A stretch of DNA of 64,000 nucleotides, taken from contig JBCFYV010011135.1 of assembly GCA_039000515.1 (NCBI GenBank), forward strand, positions 25,413,725 through 25,477,724, given 5' to 3'. Below the pieces are notes generated by a model that searched no databases, was not told where the DNA came from, and was given only the letters and a program-made list of their open reading frames with translations. The DNA is from Timema cristinae (taxonomy: Eukaryota > Arthropoda > Insecta > Phasmatodea > Timematidae). Both the position numbers and the translations under genes were made by a program. This document shows, piece after piece, positions 35,901 through 50,233 of the stretch (positions are counted from its first letter, which is position 1; every line of letters starts with the position of its first letter).

Positions 35901-38900
35901 AAAAAAAAAAAGTTTCTTGAGGATAAATGCTGCGCAAGCCTCCTTCGTGTTTAGTTCAAACCATTTCACCGCTAGACTAGAGATATTTTCTTTAAACAAA
36001 ACGTCTTTCCACTTTGAGGTATTTTTGTTATATGTATTTGAAAGAAGGTACAGGAAAGGTGGATAGAAACATGTAAAAGGGGGTGTAAACAATAGGGCTT
36101 TTTCAATGAAAAAAAAAACAACACACACTTTACATTTCTGACTCTTGAATAAAATCGACGTTTTTCACCCAAACCCTACCTAAGTTCCATTCTATAAAAA
36201 CCCATCAAGAAGAAGTGTGAAACACGCAACGCTACTTTCTAAACGAGGAAACAAAAAAAAAACACAAAAAAGGAAAAATGCCACCAAACAGCTGTTATTA
36301 AATTAAATCATTGAAAGAAGGACAGAAGGGCAAGGCCTGCAAACTTACCAGAAAACTGTAGTCCTAAATGTTTACTATTAAAACAAAACACATCATTATA
36401 TAATTTTCGGGATACATCAGTCCCCTTCTTTTGATGTACACAAAAAATTGCATAATTATGTGTTTTGTTGTGTTTTAATTGTGAACTTTGGAGGTCTTGC
36501 TCTTCTATTTGGCGCCATTTGTGTTTGTTGGTTTCCTCTTTTAGAAAGTTACTTTGCAGGTTTCACACTTCCTCTTGATGAGTTTAGATAGAATGAAACC
36601 TAGGTCAAGGATTAGGCAGTAACAAACTATTTTCTTCAAGTATTGTCCAGTGGCAGCAGTGTAAAGTGTGAACTGTGTTCTTATTTTCACTGTAAAAGCC
36701 ATATTATGTTTGTTCCTTTCATTTGCTTTATCCACCTCTCCTATACCTTCTTCAAAATAAACCAAAGATTAGGTAACCTGTGCTTAGAAAAGATTGGTCA
36801 AATCCACTATTTTACAAATACAAATATTATTTTTATCTTTAAATCCAGAGCCTTGATTTCAAATCAAATCTTGTATAAAAATATTACATATTAATAGAAA
36901 ATACAAATAGTTACTAAATGTTAAACTTGTTTTGCTAAAATTTATTCATTATAATGTTCTTATGTTCAATGTTAAATTAATGATCTGGGGTCTGGTTGTT
37001 AGATTTAGGGATGTGCAAGACTCGAAATTAACTAGATTAAGACAGAGAAAAAACTCAATTTCGTCTAAAAAGTTAAAAATGAATCCCGAAAATTAGAGAA
37101 GTTTGAAAAAAAAAATTTATCAAAAAGCAAATAACTGCGCTAAGAAATTTACAAATCAAACAGCAAATTTATTATTTTTATTAATATCATAAAGACCTGA
37201 AAAACGCTTGAACTTTTCCTTCAAAGACCACAACAGTTGTTGAATATCTGTCAAGGTGTCCTGGAATGTAATGACAACTTTTTCTCTTCATTTAAAAAGT
37301 TTCTTATCTAATGTTGCTATGCTCATGACAGATATTCAACAACTGTTGATATCACAGTGTGAAGAGAATTAAACTCTATGTTTCTACCGGAGAGATATTT
37401 AATTTATTTTGTCGAAAAAGAAAGTTATCTATTCACTCCCACCTTATGTATAAATTTATGAAGCTGTTATACAAACAACCCAATGTTAAAATGGGAGAAT
37501 AATAGGCGTGTTCATTTTTAGAGTTTTATTTTTTTCTATGAAAAGACCTAAAATCTGAGGATTTCAGTGAAGTGACTCAAGTTCACAAATATTACAATAG
37601 TTTTGTTGTTTATTTTGTGAAATTACTGCGTTTTCCAGGTGCTTGGCAACCTTAAGCTTATGAACAAATAAGTCAAAGAGAGATATTTTGATAAAATGCA
37701 CCAGATTGGCATAGAAAGAGAACGGAAAAACCGCTAACAAATCATACCCAGTCGAGATTCGTACCTCTTCCCAACAACAGCAATAAAGTCTACTTGTGAA
37801 ATCGACACATGGGCAGGGTTACCCCCGGCCATGACAAAATAATCAGAACAGCCCCTAGCTGAAGGTACCTGAAGTTCTGCTGCTGAGTGGTGAACTTATA
37901 GGGCTGCATGCTTGGGGGCTGAGGGAGGGGGCCTTGTACACCGGTTGAGAGGTCGCAGGGAGCCCCCGGACAGACACGGGCGACTGCTGCTGGCTGCTCG
38001 AAGAAGAAACCACCCTCATCCCTTGTAGGGGTTGGGGTTGTACCTCAGGGATGGCGAACCCTTGGTACGTCGACGCCTGAGTCAAACCGGTCTGCTGCTG
38101 CTGTTGGTAAGGGACACTCTGCTGCTGTCTTTGCTGCTGTTGCAAGAGACGATTGTTCTGGACGGACCTTGGCGGACGACTTTTGCTGACTCTGTCCATG
38201 ATACCAGTTTGTTGCTGATGCTGTACATGGACTGGACACGGGAAACATTATATTCAAATTCATGAACAGACGAGTTCATAAAAAGGGTTACCACTATTGC
38301 CTTAATACGAAATTTCCCGCATTTTACAGATAGCTTAGATTGAAATATAGTTATTATATGATTAGAAACTCATAAGTTCATTGATGCACTAACAAAATTA
38401 TGCTACCTATACCTATCTAGTGCTAGTTCTATCCAGTCCACCTCATCACACCCTATCTTTATCTAGTGCTAGTTCTACCCAGTCCACCTCATTACACCCT
38501 ATCTTTATCCTAGGCATCGTCATAAAGTGCAAGAGACCAAATTTCACAACCATAATCAACAAGCCGTTTAGTTATTGTTTTGTATATTAGTTCGACTAAA
38601 TAGTTAGAAATAAAAATAAACCTTGATTGAAATCTTGTGGGGTGGTTGAGCGATAGCTCTGATTGATGACGGAAGGAGCGTAGATGACGGCAGAGCACTG
38701 CGCTTCTGTTTGTTGTTGTTGTTGTTGTTGCATCTGTTGCAACTGCTCCATATGCTGCTGATGTTGCAGGTGCTCCAAGGACTGCAGGTTGCTACCCAGA
38801 AGGTCGAGCTCAGGGAAAGAGTGGCCCATGTGCCTGATGGAGCGGTACTCCAACTCGGAGGGGGACTCCTCGGGAACCGGCGGTAGCCGAGACGACAGCA

Positions 38901-41900
38901 GCTCTGTGAGAGGAAGTCACCTTCAGCATACAACACAAGCTCGAGTTATAGTAAAGAGGCTCACAAACGGATAGACAAGAGTAGTTCTTCTTTTCAATTA
39001 TGTAGTGATGTTTCTCAGGTACCTATTAAAATAAAGTTACCACCACCAGGGACATAATGAATACAAAGGAGACGGAGAAACATTTAATGAAATATTGTAG
39101 CCGAAAAAAAAAAAACTAATCATTTCTAACGGGTTCAAGTATTTTTAGTAGCGAAGGACAATTTCTGATCATAAATATTTTAAATTGATTTTTCAACTAT
39201 CGGTTTCAATTTAACATCTACAATTTCAATCTTTTATCCAAACATTCAACCTCACGTTATATTGAATTAAATTAAAAAGGAGAAACAAGATTAGGAATAA
39301 AGTTATCTAGGGAAGAGATGGGATACAGGGAGTACATGAGATAGTAGAGGAAGCAAGGGTAAGATGGTATGGGCATGTAATGAGGATGTTGGAGTACATG
39401 AGATAGTAGAGGAAGCAGGACTGAGATGGTATGGTCATGTGATGAGGATGTTGGAGTACATGAGATAGTAGAGGAAGCAAGACTGAGATGGTATGGTCAT
39501 GTGATGAGGATGTTGGAGTACATGAGATAGTGGAGTAAGAAAGACTGAGATGATATGGTCATGTAATGAGGATGTTGGAGTACATGAGATAGTAGAGGAA
39601 GCAAGCTGAGATGGTATGGACATGTAATGAGGATGTTGGAGTACATGAAATAGTAGAGGAAGCAAGACTGAGATGGTATGGTCATGTGATGAGGATGTTG
39701 GAGTACATGAGATAGTGGAGTAAGAAAGATGAGATGATATGGTCATGTAATGAGGATGTTGGAGTACATGAGATAGTAGAGGAAACAAGACGAGATGGTA
39801 TGGACATGTAACGAGGATGTTGAGTGCATGAGATAGTAGAGAACGCAAGACTGAGATGGTATGGACATGTAATGAGGATGTTGGAGTACAGAAATAGAGA
39901 AGCAAGACTGAGATGGTATGGTCATGTGATGAGGATGTTGGAGTACATGAGATAGTGGAGTAAGAAAGACTGAGATGATATGGTCATGTAATGAGGATGT
40001 TGGAGTACAGGAGAGAGTAGAGGAAGCAAGACTGAGATGGTATGGACATGTAATGAGGATGTTGGAGTACATGAAATAGTAGAGGAAGCAAGACTGAGAT
40101 GGTATGGTCATGTGATGAGGATGTTGGAGTACATGAGATAGTAGAGGAAGCAAGACTGAGATGATATGGTCATGTAATGAGGATGTTGGAGTACAGGAGA
40201 AGTAGAGGAAGCAAGATTGAGATGGTATGGACATGTAATGAGGATGTTGGAGTATATGAAATAGTAGAGGAAGCAAGACTGAGATGGTATGGTCATGTGA
40301 TGAGGATGTTGGAGTACATGAAATAGTAGAGGAAGCAAGACTGAGATGGTATGGTCATGTAATGAGGATGTTGGAGTACATGAGATGGTGGAGGAAGCAA
40401 GACTGAGATGGTATGGTCATGTAATGAGAATGGAAAAAAATAAGGATTCTAAGGAGAATGATGGAAATTATGTGGGTGGGGGAGGAATGAGGGGTCACCA
40501 AGAAAGATATGGGAAGAATATATATCAGCAAGTGTGGAGTGAAATAAGAAGAAATGAGGAAGGATAAAGGAAGATGGAAGTCTTAATAAACAGACCCTGC
40601 CTTATGCTGGAAATATTTGATGATGGCAACGTCAATTATGAAGAAATAAATGAGAAGGAAATGTGTGTAGATTAAAAAATTACCCAAAACAAAAGGTCTT
40701 GTTTGATTGTGTAGGATCAATAGATCTATATGTCGTGTGTTAAGAAACCGTTTCAACCATTAAAGTGAAACAGCAATAAAAAATAGAACTAATCATGGCC
40801 AATCTTAAATTCTATTTTGCTTCGTTGCCAAAACTTTCAAACACAAGGAGTTAAGCCAAAAATAAATATAGGTATTGGAAATTGTAATTTTGAGATTGAT
40901 TATCGAGTCTTTCGATACTAGTTAGAGAGAAATGTATCGAAGAATCGTGTTTTGATATTCCTAGTTTCTAGATAGAAGAATAATCTAATTGCATGTAATT
41001 ATTATTATTAGCACCGCGTCTTACTACCCGTTCGGGTTATACGAATGCATGTAATTCTTCCTATGCTTGAGAATGACATATTTCAGACATGACTTATATG
41101 TCTTGTTCAAACAAAGTATAAAAAGTCACAATTGATGTAAATTTACATCAGTAAAAGGCAATAGTCGTCCGTAGGGGTACATTTTAACTATCTATATACG
41201 TACTGTAATCAAAATATTCATTTGGTGTCTCTTTGCCTTTCCAACTTCCCGACACCCTAAAGAGCTGAAATTTGGTCTTGACGCTATGGAATATTTATGA
41301 GAAAAATCGAAGATGGCGGGTACAAAATAGTGGAAGCAATGTACAAATTAAGGTGTTTTTTTTTCTATATATTTCAAAAATCTGGCAGAGCTATGGACAA
41401 AAATTGCCTCCTGTTAGGAAAAATCTATTAACTCAATAGAGAAAAGTCTTCGCTGTCTATTGAGCTTAGAGTCCCGAATTTGATTCTCATTTGTTGAAAT
41501 GTGGGTTTAACCTTTCACAGTGATGAATTAACAGCTGGGGGCTGGATGTTGTGCCTGTCTTAGTCTTATGATAAGGCATATGAAGCTACGACAGGCCTAG
41601 CCAGCCGATGGTAGAAAATATATTGCTTGAATATAAAACTGACCACAGGCTGGAAACGGTAACGGATGTAAAGGACAGAATTAGCGTTAAACCCGAACTG
41701 CGCCTCTAAGAGACAGGCCTAGCTGCTCGTATTAAATATAGTTGATAAATGACATCTGAAAACGATAAATGAACCCCAGGACCCTTGGATTAACAGGCCG
41801 ATGTTTTACAGCTCGACTATTAAGGATATGTCCTGTGCTCAGGGTTTTTCTTCACTCATAGTTAAGTCAGAGAGTGTGGACATGCAAGATCTTTGCGCCA

Positions 41901-42325
41901 TTAGTAGTATCAAAGCCACACAATGACAAAAAAGAAAAGAGTCAATATTCCCACGTTAAAAATGTAATTGTAGGTGTCAACTCTTGTAATAGGCTATATT
42001 CCGATGACAGGGAAATCAGGGTTCGAATCTCGGTCAAGTCTAATGAGGGTGTTTTTCCCTTAAATGTTTTACTCTCATACCTTAACACAAATGTGGACAC
42101 ACTTCCTCTAAATTCAACTTTACTATCCTTAGCTGATTAAAGTAATTAGTACATCCCGAACAGGTAGTAAGACGTAGCACAAAAAAACAACTATTTAATT
42201 TATTAGAGCATGTAAGGAGTTTACAAAATGTAATTAAAAAAACTTTAGTGATTGAAACGTTAAGTCACCGATTATTAGAACTCTATTGGAGCCTGAGCCA
42301 ACAAATGACTATCTACTCAAGTTTA

Positions 42326-42359
<34 letters not shown>

Positions 42360-45300
42360 ACACACACACAAACTCCCAAACCCAGTGATGGTCCCTCTTC
42401 AGTTGACACTAGAAGGGGGGAGAGGTTAAGAGCCCAGCACTCTCAACCGATGGGGGGGGGGGGAAAGGGGGACGACCGAACCTTTCCGTCAGACCTCGCT
42501 CGGCTGCCGATGGTTACCTTGAAGAGGTTCCAGTGTGTCCATGAAGTCGTCCAGATTCGGCTGTAACTGGACAAGGCTGGGCTGCATGAAGTCTGCGATG
42601 TTGGTTCCTCGAGCTGGAGTGAGGGGGCGGAGAGAAAAAAATAAATGGTATAGTGCAATTACACAAGCTTTATCTCTATTTTCTCTTTAAAAAGAGACAT
42701 TTATTGAAAACTTTGTAAGATTTTGTGAAATGAAATAATATACACTGTTACAGAAAAATGGAGAATAAAAGGAACATCTCTGTCCATTAAAGGGTATAAC
42801 ATTTAATTTCTATTTTCAAAGTGCTCCATATGAAAAATGTATAGGCATATTTTAAACTATTGGTTTTATGAAATATAATCCCAATAATTTTTTTTTTTTT
42901 AAAAAAAAAGCACAACAATTTTACAAGGATAAGTTATTTCATGTCTAAAATAGTTACGGAGATATTGGGAATTTCTGATAATGTAAAGTGCCATCAAATT
43001 AGTTTTCGTGAGAGCTGCCATTTTGTTTACAACGTTAATTCCTAGACACAAAATTTAATATATAATATTATAAATTTTTTTGAGAAAACTGATTTTTTTT
43101 TCCTCATTAATAGACTACCAGAGACCGAGGAGGTTACTTGACCCCCATTTTTGACATTCAGTTGTTTATGTTTTTGCCAACAATTTTATTCCTATTATTA
43201 TTTCTCAGCAGTTTTTGGAGTCTTGACCTATACTACACATCCATGAATTATCTTTTTTTTTAATAACCAAAAGTAATAAAAAAAAAAGTGGGTGGGTCTA
43301 GTCACTTTGTGGTTTTGGGTCACTTGAACCTGCCTATATTTTTCAATGCTATTCCCTTTTTACCGAGCGACCGACCATAATGAATGGGGTGACATGATTC
43401 CTCACTCTTTTGGGATCATTTTGGAGTTAAAAAAATATAAATATTGCAATTATTGATAGAGAAATAGCAAAGTATTCAAACAAAAACGAGAATTTCTCAC
43501 AAAACTTATTTAACAAAAATCCTAAAATTTAAAATCAAGTAAATAATGGTTTTACTTACTTTAAATTAAAGAATAAAGTAGGGACTTTCAAAATATCTTT
43601 AGTCTTTTAAACCAAAAAATCTTTAATACATATTTTTTTGCTTTAGAAACGTTTATCAATTTTTGTGTGTCACTAAAATGTCATACATATAGTCAATTTT
43701 ATGTAATGCTTCATTTAATGTTTTTTGTGTATAGCCCGCATAAGAGCGGCTACTTGGTGTTCTCTTATAAACACTTGGCATTTTCTTCTAATAATTACAA
43801 CTTAAATCCCTGGAACAATGTTTCACTATTAACCTTAAGGTGCTTTATAATGAACCACATACAAAGAAAACATAACAAATTTGTAAAAATAATAAATAAA
43901 ATGGAGTTGTTAGCATTTACAAGAATATAATTTTAGCTAGATACTGAAATAATTGCAGATATAATGTGATTTCAAGTCACTCCCAAAACAGACTAAAGTG
44001 GTTGGGGTGAGATGTACCCAGCTCTAACTCTCAAAATTTAACTGATAAGGACAAAACTATGATGGGGATATATTGCCAACAGTCAAACTAAGCAGAAAAA
44101 ATTGACTCGATTTTTTACCTCCAATAATAATGTGTTTAGTACAGATGAAATTTTCAGAAGTGCAAAAACGAGTGTTTGGACATGTGGCCATATATATATA
44201 TATTTTTTCAATCATTACTGAAATAACCAATTTTCAATTAAAACTACTTGAAATGAGAGCCAGCGATCTAACATTAAATTTAAACCATATTATGAGATTA
44301 TATGCCGCATAGTTTGTTAGGTACATACAGTCAAAACCTTTTTTCTGATTTTGGGCTCAATTCACTCCCAAGGGGTCAAGTCACCCCATCTTACGGTACC
44401 CTTATTTTGAGATATCTAATTACAAAAAATCCTCTTTTAATATATTTTTTTAAGGAAAACCTCTTTTCGGTTTTTTGAGGTAGTTTGTAATAAATATTTG
44501 ATAGAGAGTACAAGAAAGGTTAATAGAAAACACATAAAAGGGAATAAACAAAATATGGCTTTTACAATGAAAAGAAGAACACAGTTCACACTTTACACTG
44601 CTGCCGCTGGACAAAGAAGTAATGGCTGCTTCTTGAAGAAAATAGATCGTTACCGCCCAAACCCTAGACCTAAGTTTCATTCTATTGGAACTCATCAGGG
44701 AAGAGTGTGAAAAGCGCAATGCAACTTCCTAAAAGAAGAAATCATAAAACACAAAAGGGAGGAAAGTGAAAATTTTAGAGGTTGATAGGACACTTTTGAT
44801 AATGGCATGTAAAAGGAACAAAAATATTAGGGGCAAACACTTGAAATTTCAGTGTTTTTACAGTTTTTGGAGCAAAACAAAATAAATATTGCTTCAATAG
44901 AAACATAGAGTCTAATTTTCCTGTTGAATAAGCTTCAACTCGACTTCGAAACAAATGTCAGCTTCGACTTTGCTTTGAGAATAATTCCGGCTTCAAAACT
45001 TCGTCAATAAAATATTGACATCTAAAATACTCGATTATGGTTAATTATTTCCATTTATAAATAATATTAGAGAATATAAATTTGGAAAAAATCCTAAGTA
45101 ATTGAATTGTAAGTTGTAATACTCCTTGATTTATTAGATTAAAGTTAAATATTAGTAACAATAAGTACAATAAAACCTTTTCTAAATAATTTCAATACAT
45201 AAAGTTTAATAAACAACGATATAATATATTTTAGAGTAAAAAAAACTAACAAAAAAATATTCGAACTTCGATTTGGCTTCGAGAATATTTCATTAATTCG

Positions 45301-48300
45301 ATTCAAGTTCGCTTCGAATTGAAAAAGTGGAATTTGCAAACCTCTACTGTTGAATATCTGTCGAGAGTGTCCTGAAATTTAATGACAAATTTTCTCTTAA
45401 TTTAAAAAATTTCTAATCTAATGCCGTCGCTATGCTCATACCCCTAATTTGTCCTCACGAGGCTGAGTTGACCCCGTTTCCAAACCCATTGCTTCACATG
45501 GAAGCGTGAACCGGAGACCTTTGGGTCGGTAATCAGGCTACTTACTGATCTCCCTCGTGTCCGGGAAAGCAAACGGCTGGTTGTACGTGATGGACGTGAA
45601 GAGAGTGTCGCTCATAAACTCCATGTAGTCCTCATCCACCATCATGGAGCCCATGGAGTGAAGACTGTCGTTGCTGTGCGGCTGCCAGTCGAACATGTCC
45701 ATTTCCGCAAGCTGCCGCAAGAGAGAGACGCACGACTTTAGAATGTGTTCAGCATTGGTAGTGAACCGACATGGTCTGTACGTCCCACTGTTAGCAAATG
45801 TACACATCAGATACGCGTGATGAGGATATTGAGGTTCGAATCTCGGTCAGGCGCACTAGGACCTAATTTTTTCACGTGTAATTTAATACGTAATGTATTA
45901 TTTATGTGGTTTTTTTTTTCTATTTTCTCTCAGAACTGAGGAGGACTCATTTTTAGGTGAATTTTCCCCCTTAGATGAATTCCATATTATTTTTTTTTTT
46001 CTTTACAGAAATGCAAGAACATTTCATCACAAATTCTTTCTTTACTAATCTCTACTCTGATAGTGTGGATTAAATGTAGATGGGTAGTAAGAAACAATTA
46101 ATTTATTTTAAGACTAAAAACAAAATTTTAACAAGCAGGGGTTGACAAACTGCATCTCAAAATCCACATGAGTTTCTTGAAACCTTAAAAAACAAAACAA
46201 ATGAAAACCTTTTAACTCTAATCCGTTTCTTAGGGTGGGAGTGTAGATATTCTGAGATAAGGGCAGAGTTTTTGCAGTTTTTATAACAACACTTTTATTT
46301 GGTCAAAATAAATCAAATATTGCTCAAGTAAAATCAAATAGTTTATTTTTCTTCACGTGGTGATATCAACCATTGTTGAATATCTGTCATCAACATAGCA
46401 GCATTAGATGATAAAATTTTAAACAAAGAAAAGAAGTTTTCATTAAATTCCAGGACACCCTTGACAGATATTCAACAACTGTTTAGATCACTGTGTGAAG
46501 AAAATTAAGCTTTGTGTTTCTACTGGAGAATTATTTGAGTTTAGTAAAAAAAAAAATGAAGTTGATATAAAAACCGCCCTTAACACAGATTCTCTACATC
46601 CCCAGCTTAAGCCCCCTTGCTCCCTTATGTCGCTTTGAGATTTAAAAAAAATGGCTCTTCACTCTAAAAAAAAGTTGCCGACCCCTGATTTAGAGAGTAT
46701 AAAAAAGTTGCTGAGAGTTTCGATGGAAAAAAAAAAAATTGGAATCCTATGATAAGGAGAGAAGACTTAATCAAACATACCAGATCTGAGCCATCCTTGG
46801 CGCCCCAACCCATGAACCGGTTGCGGTAGAACATGCGCCATTTCTTGTACTCGGCTGTGACTGCGGCCAGCTTCCGCTTCCAGTATTTGCCCTCCAGAAC
46901 CACAGCCTGTTAATATGAAACAAACACACAGAACGATTTAAAACCTGTGTGACCCCTCGTACCCCAACCCTTTTTTTGGATATATAGTCCAATGTTCATA
47001 GGAAGAACCATATCTGACAACTAGAACAGCTACTACAGCCCAATGTTCATAGGAAGAACCTTATCTGACAACTAGAAAAGTTACTACAGCCCAATGTTCA
47101 TAGAAAGAACCCTTATCTTACAGCTAGTACAGTTACTACAGTCCAATGTTCATAGAAAGAACCCTTATCTTACAGCTAGGAAAGTTACTACAGTCCAATG
47201 TTCATAGAAAGAACCCTTATCTTACAGCTAGAAAAGTTACTACAGTCCAATGTTCATAGAAAGAACCCTTATCTTACAGCTAGTACAGTTACTACAGTCC
47301 AATGTTCATAGAAAGAACCCTTATCTTACAGCTAGAAAAGTTACTACAGTCCAATGTTCATAGAAAGAACCCTTATCTTACAGCTAGAAAAGTTACTACA
47401 GTCCAATGTTCATAGGAAGAACCTTATCTGACAGCTAGAAAAGTTACTACAGTCCAATGTTCACAGAAAGAACCTTATTTGACAGCTATAAAAGTTACTA
47501 CGTATCCGGTTAACATTGATAACATTTCACTTTTTTATTGGTTATATTTGGTTATAATAACCATCAAAATTGAAAGCTTTAAATCACATGACTTTACTTA
47601 TTAATACATGAAAAGAGACTTAGTAACTTTTCTAGCTAACAGATATAACACATTTTAAGAAAAGTGGCTAGTATCAGTATTCAAAAAATAGAAGAATGTA
47701 AGGTTTTGAAGAAAGGAGGGTGCACTGGAAGGTTCTGAATAAGGTGGGAGGGGGAGGGGGATGTACAGAAAGTCGCTGGAGAATGTAGTGAGATTTAAAG
47801 GGAGGTAGTGGAAACAAATGTGTGAAAATATGTATTATTTTTAACAAAAAAAAAGTTTAAAGAAAATAGCAGTTAAAATGTAAACTTTCTAAGTCTGTGT
47901 ATATAATAGATAAAAGAATAAAAAAAAGAACCAGAGAGGATTATCAAATAATTGCTCAACATTTGATCCATGTTGTTATGAAATGAACTATCTAAGCAAA
48001 TGTTTCACAATGCAATCAAACCTTAAAAAAAAAAAAAAAAAAAAAAGATTATGTTGAGACTTAATTCTCTTTCTTGTAATGTGTCAAACCTAAACATCAA
48101 CATCACTTTAGAGTTTATCTTTAGATAAAAAAAAGTATTTAATCACAAGTAATTACTATGGAAACAATGGTTATATAAAAAGTTGTGAAATCATGTTTGT
48201 GTGGATTATATAATTTCACATTTTTACTTTCTCTCAACCTCTCAAAGAAAGAAGTATTGTGATCATAAAAAAAAAATTGAACTCGATATTTTGATAAATG

Positions 48301-50177
48301 TCAACATTTCATGACCCCCTGAAACCAAAAAAGTTGTTTTTGCATCGCAGTCTGTCTCTCTGACTTGAGCTGAAACCATTTAACTGATTGAGCTAAAATT
48401 TGGTAAAGAGGGTTTTCATTAAGTTCTCGAGGTGTTTTCAGAATTATATATCTAACCCTAAAATTAAGGGTAGTTTATTGAAGCACAAAATAAGATAAGA
48501 TAGACTTTCTCAAAATCCTCTGGCGATTTTTATAGATTTTGTAGCTAGGCATTTTTTAACACTGAACAAAAAAAGGCCATTCTCATTTTACCAAGAAAAT
48601 GACTTTGAGCTTCCAAGGGTGTCCTGGAATTTTGTTAAAACTTTTTTAAATAACGAGAAAAAGTTTTGACAAAATTCTAGGACACCCTATAACAGATAAT
48701 CAAGATATGTTGCTATTAACATGTGCAGAAAACTAAACTCCATGTTGCTACTGGAGAAATATTTGATTTATTTTTGCCAAAAAATTTATATTCTATAAAA
48801 ATTGAAAAATACTTGCAGTCTCTTCTGCCTTTCTACATTTTAAAGAAGTGGAAGTTATTAATTTTGACCATCTATTTAAAACTATTTGAGATATGAAATA
48901 TCTTATCATAGTAAAGTTGTACTACTGTTAAAGTTAAAAATATTTCAATCTTACATATATTTATATAAAACCAATATTTTCTGAGCAATAGGCAAACATA
49001 TACATTTTTTATGGAGTACTTAGAAATATACCCGCCTCGGTGGCGTAGTTAGCTAATGCGCTAGTCGTGTGGAGCTAGACTGCCAAGGACATCGAGGTTC
49101 GAATCTCGGTTAGGTGAACTTGAGGTTTTTTCCCCTTAATGATTTTCCTCTCTCTTTACACGCAAATGCGGGTTCACTTCCTTTAAATTCAACCTTCCCT
49201 AGTCCTAACCCATTAGTGTAATTAGTACTTAAGCGTATAACCCAAACGGGGAGTAAGATACGATACAAAAATAAAAATAATATGTAATTGTTTGTTATGC
49301 TCTTTGGTGGTCAGAGATGATGCTCCTCTTAACTCAATGTTTCTGTAAAAGTATATTTATTATTACATTTATTCTCTTTGGTGAAATGTTTCTGCGGCAG
49401 TGTTTATTAACTTATTTAACAAATTTTATTAGTTTTTAGTATATATGTATCCATTTTAAGATTAAATAGAAAGGAAGTCTGTGCAATGCATTGTACCATT
49501 TATTTTCTTATGAAAACGAAATATATATATATATATATATTGGTTTATATCGATAAATTGTAAGACCTCGTGCGAGCTCGTAATAATATATTACAAGAAC
49601 ATAACCAAACTACATAAGAGAGTGGTTTGCTTCTCTTGACTATATGAGAATTCTTATCCAATGGAACCGCATAGGTTTTGTTCGGACTCACCTCTGGCTT
49701 GTTGTGCGTGTCCACGTCTAAAGGTGAGGCGAACTGGCACACCAAGGTGTTCTTCTTCATTATGACTAAGAGAGAGAGAGAGAGAGAGAGAGACAAAGAA
49801 CACCAGTGTTAGAACACAAATCATCAATAAATAGAGTCAAATTTTCTCTTCCATCAAATCAGGGTGGCTACAAAACTTTTATCATAAAATTCCATAACCA
49901 GAGTGTCGGTCTAGGACAACCGGGCGCCACTGTAAAAACGTATTATTGTTTTTTTACTTAAATATTTATTTTTGGGGTTGTTTAAAAAAAATGCATAGCA
50001 GAGGAAATTTAATTTGTGCATGTTTATCAAGTTAGACTACTTGATATTATAAAATTATAATTTTTTTTAACCTAACTCAACCTAACCTAACCTGAACATA
50101 TTGTTGAACTTTTTTTTGTTAATAATTAAAAAGAATTAAAGTGACCGTGGTACCCAGTTGTTTCGCTTATTTTTTAC

Positions 50178-50233
<56 letters not shown>

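Larger units (their letters stand above)
48240..49520 (+). repeat. Repeat family H, copy 1 (interrupted by a foldback and a SINE)
   Basis: Segments GAAGTATTGTGATC, TAACCCTAAAATTAAGGG, CTATTTGAGATATGAAATAT and TGCTCTTTGGTGG occur in the same order at 51470-52340. This copy is longer because of insertions at about 48618-48850 and 49031-49280. Confidence 0.75.

Noticed and set aside
34323..36128. Series of minus-strand ORFs resembling repeat proteins
   Set aside because: They come from a 62-bp DNA satellite; the only real coding part is the Mondo exon at 35727-35892.
39435..40338. Minus-strand ORFs of 62-177 codons
   Set aside because: Same satellite in a second location.
43667..43930. 87-codon ORF
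   Set aside because: AT-rich composition, no recognised domain, within a probable transposon remnant; not called as a gene.
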